DNA of 64,000 nt from CAISIP01 sp031396205 (GTDB lineage Bacteria; Pseudomonadota; Gammaproteobacteria; Burkholderiales; Burkholderiaceae_C): contig JANNKH010000006.1 in the NCBI GenBank assembly GCA_031396205.1, positions 280,747 to 344,746 on the forward strand, written 5' to 3'. The notes under the pieces were generated by a model that made no database searches, was not told the DNA's origin, and saw nothing but the letters and a program-made list of their open reading frames with translations. Shown here one piece after another: positions 58,448-64,000 of this stretch. The translations under genes and the position numbers were made by a program. Position 1 is the first letter of the stretch. Every line of letters starts with the position of its first letter.

Positions 58448-59331
58448 CCGCGCTGCCCAATGCCCAGGCATTGCGCCGCAGCGCGATGTTCGAGCGTCTG
58501 GGGCTGCTGGGGCTGGTGGCTCCCGCCCTGCTGCTGATCACGGTCACGATGCTGCTACCCGTGGGCTGGCTGTTCTACCTGTCGCTACTGTCCGACCAGG
58601 GCACGTTCAGCATGGAACACTACCAGCGCATGTGGGATCAACCGTCCTACCGACGCACCTTCCTGACCACCTTCCAGGTCAGCGCCCTGACCACAGCCAT
58701 CTGCATCCTGCTGGGTTACCCATTGGCGTATTTTCTGTCCGAGATTCCGAAACGCGCGGCCAACCTGTGCATGATTGCCGTGCTGTTGCCACTGTGGACC
58801 TCGTTGCTGGTGCGTACCTACGCCTGGCTGGTACTGTTGCAGCGACGCGGTCTGATCAACACCTGGGGTATCGAGCTCGGCCTGTGGAACGAACCACTCG
58901 CACTGGTGCACAACCTGACCGGCACGCTGGTCGGGATGGTGCATGTGATGCTGCCGTTCCTGGTGCTGCCGCTGTATTCGGCGATGCGTGCCATCGACCG
59001 CAACTATCTGCGCGCCGCCGCCAACCTGGGCGCTGGCCCGCTGCGCAGCTTCTGGCTGGTGTTCTTCCCGCTGGCGAAGCCGGGCCTGGTGACCGGCATC
59101 TTGATCGTGTTCGTTCTGTGCCTGGGCTTTTACGTGACGCCTGCCGTGCTCGGCGGCGGCAAAGTCATCATGGTGTCGAGCCGGATCGCCAACGATATCG
59201 AGCTGTTCTTCAATTGGGGAGCTGCCAGCGCCCTGGGCGTGGTGCTATTGGTGTTGACCGCCTTGCTGGTGCTGGGGGCCAGCCGGCTCGTGCGGATGGA
59301 CGGCGTGATGGGCGGGCGGGGCAAGGCATGA
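58444..59331 (+). CDS. Spermidine/putrescine-type ABC transporter permease (PotB-like)
   Basis: 295-residue membrane subunit with six helices. LLGLVAPALLLITVTMLLPVGWLFYLSL at the start, the EAA loop YLRAAANLGAGPLRSFWLVFFPLAKPG for contact with the ATPase, and FYVTPAVLGGGKVIMVSSRI, typical of PotB. GTG start at 58444 overlapping the ATPase stop by four bases implies coupled translation. Confidence 0.94.
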   Translation: MTALPNAQALRRSAMFERLGLLGLVAPALLLITVTMLLPVGWLFYLSLLSDQGTFSMEHYQRMWDQPSYRRTFLTTFQVSALTTAICILLGYPLAYFLSEIPKRAANLCMIAVLLPLWTSLLVRTYAWLVLLQRRGLINTWGIELGLWNEPLALVHNLTGTLVGMVHVMLPFLVLPLYSAMRAIDRNYLRAAANLGAGPLRSFWLVFFPLAKPGLVTGILIVFVLCLGFYVTPAVLGGGKVIMVSSRIANDIELFFNWGAASALGVVLLVLTALLVLGASRLVRMDGVMGGRGKA

Positions 59332-59341
59332 CGGTTACCTT

Positions 59342-60160
59342 ATGAGCTGGCTAAGGAACCCGGCGACCGAGACCCAGATCAGCCACGGCGCTCGGCTGTG
59401 GCTGTACGTCGTGGCTATCGTCGTCATGGTGTTGCTGGTGTTGCCCACTCTGCTGGTGATTCCGATGTCGTTCTCGGCCTCGCAGTACCTGGAGTTTCCA
59501 CCGCGCGAGTGGTCCTTGCGTTGGTACCGCACCTACTTCGAATCGAGCGCCTGGATGCAGGCTACCGGCACCTCGCTCAAGGCAGCGGTCCTGACCGCGC
59601 TGGTGTCCACACCACTGGCGACCATGGCGGCCTACGGCTTGCACGTATCGCGCCTGCGTCATACCAACGGGATCATGATGCTGCTGCTGGCACCGATGGT
59701 GGTGCCGGTGATCCTGATCGGTATCGGCGTCTTTTACTCCTACGTCCAGCTCAAGCTGGTCAACACCTTGCTCGGGCTGGTACTGGCGCACAGCATGCTC
59801 GCCATTCCCATTGTCATGCTGGTCGTGGGTTCAGCCCTGCGCACCTTCGACATGGACCAGGAACGCGTGGCGCGCAGTCTGGGTGCCTCGCCACTGCGCG
59901 CTTTCATGATGGTGACGCTGCCACAGATCAAGTTCTCGTTGGTCACGGGCGCCGTACTGGCGTTTCTGACCTCGTTCGACGAGATCATCGTGGCACTGTT
60001 CATCTCGGGCGGTGACAACTCGACGCTCACGCGCAATATGTTCAACGCCCTGCGCGACCAGGTAGACCCGACCATCGCCGCGATCTCGACAATCATCGTC
60101 GCCGTGACCGCGCTGTTATTGGTGTTGACCCAGTTTGCCGGTCGGAAGAAGGAAGACTGA
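59342..60160 (+). CDS. Spermidine/putrescine-type ABC transporter permease (PotC-like)
   Basis: 272-residue second permease. VLLVLPTLLVIPMSFSASQYLEFPPREWSLRWY is typical of PotC; EAA loop ERVARSLGASPLRAFMMVTLPQIK; FLTSFDEIIVALFISGGDNSTLTRNMF near the end. ATG at 59342, ten bases after the PotB-like stop. Followed by the FAD oxidase gene in the same direction. Confidence 0.94.
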   Translation: MSWLRNPATETQISHGARLWLYVVAIVVMVLLVLPTLLVIPMSFSASQYLEFPPREWSLRWYRTYFESSAWMQATGTSLKAAVLTALVSTPLATMAAYGLHVSRLRHTNGIMMLLLAPMVVPVILIGIGVFYSYVQLKLVNTLLGLVLAHSMLAIPIVMLVVGSALRTFDMDQERVARSLGASPLRAFMMVTLPQIKFSLVTGAVLAFLTSFDEIIVALFISGGDNSTLTRNMFNALRDQVDPTIAAISTIIVAVTALLLVLTQFAGRKKED

Positions 60161-60197
60161 TGGCTACGCTGCGATGGCCGCAGGCCGCGGCCCGGCC

Positions 60198-61469
60198 ATG
60201 AGCAGCCGCCGCCGGGCCGTCGTGGTGGGTGCCGGCATTGTCGGCATCTGTACGGGCATCGAACTGCAGGAACGCGGCTGGGCCGTGACCATCGTCGATC
60301 GACTCGAACCGGGCATGGGCTGCTCGTTCGGCAACGCCGGCATCGTGGCTGCATCGGCTGTCGTGCCGGTCGGCATGCCTGGTTTCGGGTGGCAGGTGCC
60401 GCGCATGCTGCTGGACCCTGGCGGTCCGCTGGTGCTGCGCTGGGCTTCGTGGCGGCGCACGCTGCCCTGGCTGCTGCATTTTCGGCGCGCAGCAACGCAG
60501 CAACGGGTGCGGGTGACGGCCGATGCGATGAAGGCACTGTATGGCAGCGCGCTGGAACTGCACTACGCATTGGCGCATCGGGCAGGCGTGCCGGAACTGG
60601 TGCAGGTAAGGCCCGGCCTGTATGTACATCGGGATGCAAACGCGATCGATGTGGTCAATGGCCTGGCCTGGCAGCTACGACGTGAGCGCGGCGCCGAGAT
60701 CGAGGTGCTGGAAGGGGCTGCGCTGCGCGACGCCGAACCAGAGTTGTCTGCGCAGTACACACGCGGTGTGCGCATGGGACCGATGGGGCACACCGCGAAT
60801 CCATTTCGACTGACCCAGGCCTACGCGAGCCTGTTCGCACGGCACGGCGGAACCTTGCTGCGCGCCGACGTGCGGCAGCTGCAACCGCAGGGCGCCACCG
60901 TTGTCCTGCAGACCTCCGGGTCTCCGGTCGAAGCCGACGCAGCGGTGATTGCGGCAGGTGCCTGGTCGCGTGCGCTGACCGAGCCCTTGGGCCTGGCATT
61001 GCCGCTGATCGCAGAACGCGGCTACCACATGACCTTCGCCGAACCTGGCATCGCGTTGCGCCACGTGGTCAGCGAACTCGAGTTGCATTTCGCGGTCACC
61101 CCGATGGAAATGGGACTGCGCGTGGCCGGCACCGAAGAACTGGGCCTGGCCGACGATCCGCCCTCCTGGCGCCGGGCCGAGAACCTGCGCAAACATGCGC
61201 TGCGCATGTTTCCTAATGCCAAGCTCGACAAGGGCTCCCGGTGGATGGGTCCCCGGCCGGGAATGCCCGACAGCCTGCCGGCAATCGGCGCCTTGCCGAA
61301 CCATCCCCACATATTTGTCGCCGCGGGGCATGGGCACCTTGGCCTCACGGGAGCGCCACATACGGGACGGATCGTGGCGGCGCTGGCATCCGGCGAGCCA
61401 CCCGGCGTAGCCATGCAGTGGTTTGCGCCTGACCGCTTTGGGCGCGGCGCGGGCACCAACGGGCATTAG
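60198..61469 (+). CDS. DadA-like FAD-dependent amino acid dehydrogenase
   Basis: 423-residue flavoenzyme of the D-amino acid dehydrogenase group. FAD motif RRAVVVGAGIVGICTGIELQERGWAVTIVDR at the start, GMGCSFGNAGIVAASAVVPVGMPG after it, AVIAAGAWSRAL, RGYHMTF, RWMGPRPGMPDSLPAIG and AAGHGHLGLTGAPHTG. Membrane-linked relatives pass electrons to quinone. An in-frame ATG at 60174 is the alternative start. It is the second amine-type flavoenzyme of the locus and ends the importer operon, so it may act on the imported compound or its product. Confidence 0.9.
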   Translation: MSSRRRAVVVGAGIVGICTGIELQERGWAVTIVDRLEPGMGCSFGNAGIVAASAVVPVGMPGFGWQVPRMLLDPGGPLVLRWASWRRTLPWLLHFRRAATQQRVRVTADAMKALYGSALELHYALAHRAGVPELVQVRPGLYVHRDANAIDVVNGLAWQLRRERGAEIEVLEGAALRDAEPELSAQYTRGVRMGPMGHTANPFRLTQAYASLFARHGGTLLRADVRQLQPQGATVVLQTSGSPVEADAAVIAAGAWSRALTEPLGLALPLIAERGYHMTFAEPGIALRHVVSELELHFAVTPMEMGLRVAGTEELGLADDPPSWRRAENLRKHALRMFPNAKLDKGSRWMGPRPGMPDSLPAIGALPNHPHIFVAAGHGHLGLTGAPHTGRIVAALASGEPPGVAMQWFAPDRFGRGAGTNGH

Positions 61470-61556
61470 CGACCCCACTGCCACTGCGGGTGGCGACGCC
61501 GTCTGCCGTCGCGTGCCTTCGTATATGCTGAGCCGACCCGCACAAGCGCCAGCCCC

Positions 61557-62069
61557 ATGGACTCCACGCCCTTTGCACAGCCAACGCTGCTGATCGTCTA
61601 CCATTCTGCTACGGGCGGCACCGAGCAGATGGCGCGCGCCGCCCATCGGGGGGCCGCGCGTGCCGACGGACTTGCGGTGCGCCTACTGCCGGCCCGGGAC
61701 GCCGGCCCGCACGATCTGCTGGCTGCCCAGGGCTACCTGTTCGCAACCCCCGAAAACCTGGCCGCCATCGCCGGTGTGATGAAGGACTTTTTCGACCGTT
61801 GCTATTACCCGGTGCTGGAGAAGATCAACGCCAGGCCCTATGCCCTGCAGGTCTGCGCCGGCAGCGACGGCAGCAATGCGGTGCGCCAGGTGGAGCGCAT
61901 CGCAACCGGCTGGCGGCTGCGCAAGGTGGCCGAGTCGCTGATCGTCTGCACCCATGCCCAGACTCCCGATGCGATTCTCGCGCCCAAGACGATCGGGCCG
62001 TCCGACCTGCTGGCTTGCGAGGAAATGGGAGAGGCGCTGGGCAACGGGCTGGTGTTGGGCCTGTTTTAA
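61557..62069 (+). CDS. Flavodoxin-like/NAD(P)H-dependent oxidoreductase family protein
   Basis: 170-residue flavoprotein. The FMN-phosphate loop is VYHSATGGTEQMARAAHRG (about 14-32), followed by GYLFATPENLAAIAGVMKDFFDRCYYPVLEKINARPYALQVCAGSDGS, the pattern of flavodoxin_2/WrbA-like proteins. Probably cytoplasmic; redox partner unknown. ATG at 61557; alone between the DadA-like and TerB-like genes. Confidence 0.85.
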   Translation: MDSTPFAQPTLLIVYHSATGGTEQMARAAHRGAARADGLAVRLLPARDAGPHDLLAAQGYLFATPENLAAIAGVMKDFFDRCYYPVLEKINARPYALQVCAGSDGSNAVRQVERIATGWRLRKVAESLIVCTHAQTPDAILAPKTIGPSDLLACEEMGEALGNGLVLGLF

Positions 62070-62112
62070 GGTCGGTATCACCCTGTTGCGGGCTCCATGC
62101 CATCATTGCACC

Positions 62113-62580
62113 ATGCTCAGAACGCTCAAGGACCTTTTCGATAGTCTCAATCCGCTGACCGCGACTGCCGACCCGCGCGCCGAGGAGCATGCGCTGCAAC
62201 TGGCCACCGCGGTCATGTTGGTGGAGGTGATGCGATCCGATGCCAGCTTTCACGCTGGCGAACGCGAGGCCGTGCTGGCCGCCTTGCGCGACAAGTTCGC
62301 CCTTGGCGTCGACGAGGCCGACCGGCTTGCCGAACTGGCCCAAACCACCGCCAAGCAGGCGACCGACCTGTTCAGCTTTACCTCGCGCATCAACGACAAC
62401 TTCGACATGTCCAGGAAACTGCGCATGATCGAACACATGTGGCGGGTCGCCTACGCAGACGGCCATCTGAGTAACCATGAGCGCCATGTGATGTGGCGGG
62501 TGTCCGACCTGCTGCACATACCCAAGGGCGCGTATGTGCATGCGAAGATCCGGGCCCGGGAAGAAGCTGGCGCATCCTGA
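62113..62580 (+). CDS. TerB-like protein
   Basis: 155-residue helical protein of the TerB domain superfamily (found in tellurite-resistance and DnaJ-like proteins). Two related halves around acidic metal-site-like helices: VMLVEVMRSDASFHAGEREAVLAAL and MWRVAYADGHLSNHERHVMWRVSDLLHI (D-G/A-x2-x2-E pattern in each). Role unknown; no other ter gene is present, so tellurite resistance is not implied. ATG at 62113. Confidence 0.85.
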   Translation: MLRTLKDLFDSLNPLTATADPRAEEHALQLATAVMLVEVMRSDASFHAGEREAVLAALRDKFALGVDEADRLAELAQTTAKQATDLFSFTSRINDNFDMSRKLRMIEHMWRVAYADGHLSNHERHVMWRVSDLLHIPKGAYVHAKIRAREEAGAS

Positions 62581-62646
62581 TCTGCCAGCGAAAATCCTGT
62601 GACGCGCCCGAGTGCGTCCGCAATTTCCGGGCACAATCGCACTCCC

Positions 62647-63615
62647 ATGACACCAAGCTCCCCTGCCCGTACCCATGGCGATGCCATCGTATCGGTGCGC
62701 GATGTCAGCAAGACCTACGCCGACGGGTTCGAAGCCCTCAAGCATGTCAACCTGGAGATCCGGCGCGGCGAGATTTTCGCGCTGCTCGGGCCCAACGGCG
62801 CCGGCAAGACGACGCTGATCAACATCATCTGCGGCATCGCCAATGCCAGCGCGGGCAGTGTCATCGCCGGCGGTCACGACACGCTGCGCGACTATCGCCA
62901 GGCGCGCGCCGCCATTGGCCTGGTGCCGCAGGAACTACACACCGATGCATTCGAGTCGGTCTGGGATACGGTCTGTTTCAGTCGCGGCCTGTTTGGCAAA
63001 GCGCCCAATCCGGCCCATATCGAAAAGGTGTTGCGCGACCTGTCGCTGTGGGACAAGCGCAAGAGCAAGATCCTGACGCTTTCGGGCGGCATGAAGCGGC
63101 GGGTGCTGATCGCCAAGGCCTTGTCCCACGAGCCGTCGATCCTGTTCCTGGACGAGCCCAGCGCCGGAGTCGACGTGGAGTTGCGCCACGACATGTGGCG
63201 CATGGTGCGGGAACTGCGTGCGCGCGGCACCACCATCATCCTGACCACCCACTACATCGAGGAGGCCGAGGACATGGCCGACCGCATCGGTGTGATCAAC
63301 CAAGGCGAGCTGATCGTTGTCGAGGACAAGCAGGTGCTGATGCGCAAGCTCGGCAAGAAGCAGCTCACGATCAGCCTGCAGCGCGCGCAGACGTCTTTGC
63401 CGCTGGGGCTGGCCGGCCAGGCGCTCGCGCTGTCTGGCGACGGGCTCACGCTGACCTATACCTTCGATACGCAACAGGAGGAAACCGGTGTTGCCGGCCT
63501 GCTGCGCACGCTGGGTGAACAAGGGATCGAGTTCAAGGACCTGCGCACCAGCGAGAGTTCGCTCGAAGACATCTTCGTCAGCCTGGTGCGCAAACCCGCG
63601 GAGGCCCCGGCATGA
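62647..63615 (+). CDS. ABC-2 type exporter ATPase (YadG-like)
   Basis: 322-residue ATPase. Walker A GPNGAGKTT, Q-loop VPQELHTDAFESVWDTVCFSRGLFG (distinctive of the YadG group), signature LSGGMKRRVLIAKAL, Walker B ILFLDEPSAGVD, then THYIEEAEDMADRIGVI; a C-terminal domain with ESSLEDIFVSLVRKP. ATG at 62647. Its TGA overlaps the ATG of the permease gene (ATGA), a translational pair. Exported substrate unknown. Confidence 0.93.
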   Translation: MTPSSPARTHGDAIVSVRDVSKTYADGFEALKHVNLEIRRGEIFALLGPNGAGKTTLINIICGIANASAGSVIAGGHDTLRDYRQARAAIGLVPQELHTDAFESVWDTVCFSRGLFGKAPNPAHIEKVLRDLSLWDKRKSKILTLSGGMKRRVLIAKALSHEPSILFLDEPSAGVDVELRHDMWRMVRELRARGTTIILTTHYIEEAEDMADRIGVINQGELIVVEDKQVLMRKLGKKQLTISLQRAQTSLPLGLAGQALALSGDGLTLTYTFDTQQEETGVAGLLRTLGEQGIEFKDLRTSESSLEDIFVSLVRKPAEAPA

Positions 63616-64000
63616 ATTTTCACGGCATCCGCGCCATCTACCGCTTCGAGATGGCGCGCGCGTTTCGCACCGTGGGCCAGAGCATCGTCTCGCCGGTGCT
63701 GTCAACCTCGCTGTATTTCATCGTGTTCGGCACCGCCATCGGCTCGCGCATGGGCGACATCGACGGTGTGAGCTACGGCGCCTTCATCATCCCCGGCCTG
63801 ATCATGCTGTCGCTGCTCAACGAGAGCATCTCCAATGCCTCGTTCGGCATCTACATGCCCAAATGGTCCGGCACCATCTACGAGCTGCTGTCGGCGCCGG
63901 TGTCCTGGATCGAGGTGTTGATCGGCTATGTCGGGGCTGCAGCCAGCAAGTCGGTGCTGCTGGGTGTGCTGATCCTGGCCACCGCGCGCATCTTCGTACC
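63612..64000 (+). CDS. ABC-2 type exporter permease (YadH-like), truncated by window end
   Basis: First 129 codons of the membrane partner of the preceding ATPase. MNFHGIRAIYRFEMARAFRTVGQSIVSPVLSTSLYFIVFGTAIGSRM, then GVSYGAFIIPGLIMLSLLNESISNASFGIYMPKWSGTIYELLSAPVSW, matching the YadH start and first helices. The gene continues past the end of the window. The four-base overlap with the ATPase shows they form one operon. Confidence 0.92.
   Translation, partial: MNFHGIRAIYRFEMARAFRTVGQSIVSPVLSTSLYFIVFGTAIGSRMGDIDGVSYGAFIIPGLIMLSLLNESISNASFGIYMPKWSGTIYELLSAPVSWIEVLIGYVGAAASKSVLLGVLILATARIFV

Noticed and set aside
62113..62580. Tellurite resistance locus
   Set aside because: Only a TerB-like domain is present; no terA, C, D, E or Z genes accompany it.

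Overview
The window is a GC-rich, densely coded chromosomal segment from a betaproteobacterium, most likely order Burkholderiales and possibly family Comamonadaceae. This is an inference from a Coq7-type ubiquinone hydroxylase, a classical Gram-negative porin with a terminal Phe, RdgC, a groESL operon with both a sigma-32-like promoter and a CIRCE operator, and divergent tal-pgi and zwf genes followed by a HexR-type regulator. I saw no rRNA or tRNA genes, insertion sequences, phage genes or CRISPR array.

Region by region. (1) 1-6.2 kb: a Bcr/CflA drug exporter, a small hypothetical gene, groES-groEL with regulatory sites and a terminator, a FeeM-like N-acyl amino acid synthase and a HAD hydrolase. 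(2) 6.2-12.6 kb: sugar-phosphate genes, with tal-pgi-(YcaQ-like DNA glycosylase)-(HAD) leftwards and zwf-hexR rightwards. A 75-bp tandem palindromic repeat separates zwf and hexR. (3) 12.6-19.6 kb: a peptide-type ABC importer (OppB, M20 amidohydrolase, OppC, OppD, OppF), with its binding protein divergent. (4) 19.8-29.9 kb: mixed chromosomal genes, namely a ParE/RHH toxin-antitoxin pair, a DUF3047 lipoprotein, a porin, coq7, an OsmC protein, ilvA, a 5'-nucleotidase behind a duplicated 49-bp repeat, an SbmA/YddA-type ABC protein, and queC with a small conserved hypothetical.

(5) 30.3-40.8 kb is the most unusual block. It holds a PF10118 hydrolase, a membrane-anchored sulfatase, a membrane-anchored formylglycine-generating enzyme (FGE), a wax ester synthase/DGAT with a cationic tail, a nitronate monooxygenase-like flavoprotein, a TetR regulator, a two-domain DsbA/HCCA-isomerase-like protein and a second sulfatase. 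An almost identical 18-bp palindromic site lies in the promoter of the first operon and in the TetR/DsbA divergent region, so TetR probably controls both arms. I infer a regulon for uptake or use of a sulfate ester whose hydrophobic product is further metabolised or stored.

(6) 40.9-43.9 kb: a methyltransferase, PPK2 and a TetA-like MFS exporter. (7) 44.0-49.1 kb: a TRAP transporter operon (P, Q, M) continuing into an SDR and a TauD/TfdA dioxygenase, with a YHS-domain protein upstream. (8) 49.4 kb: rdgC. (9) 50.3-61.5 kb: a catabolic locus around a MocR/GabR-type regulator, with two amine/amino-acid FAD oxidases, a GMC oxidoreductase, an enolase-superfamily enzyme and a PotABCD-like importer. 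(10) 61.5-64 kb: a flavodoxin-like protein, a TerB-like protein and the start of a YadGH-type ABC exporter cut by the window edge.
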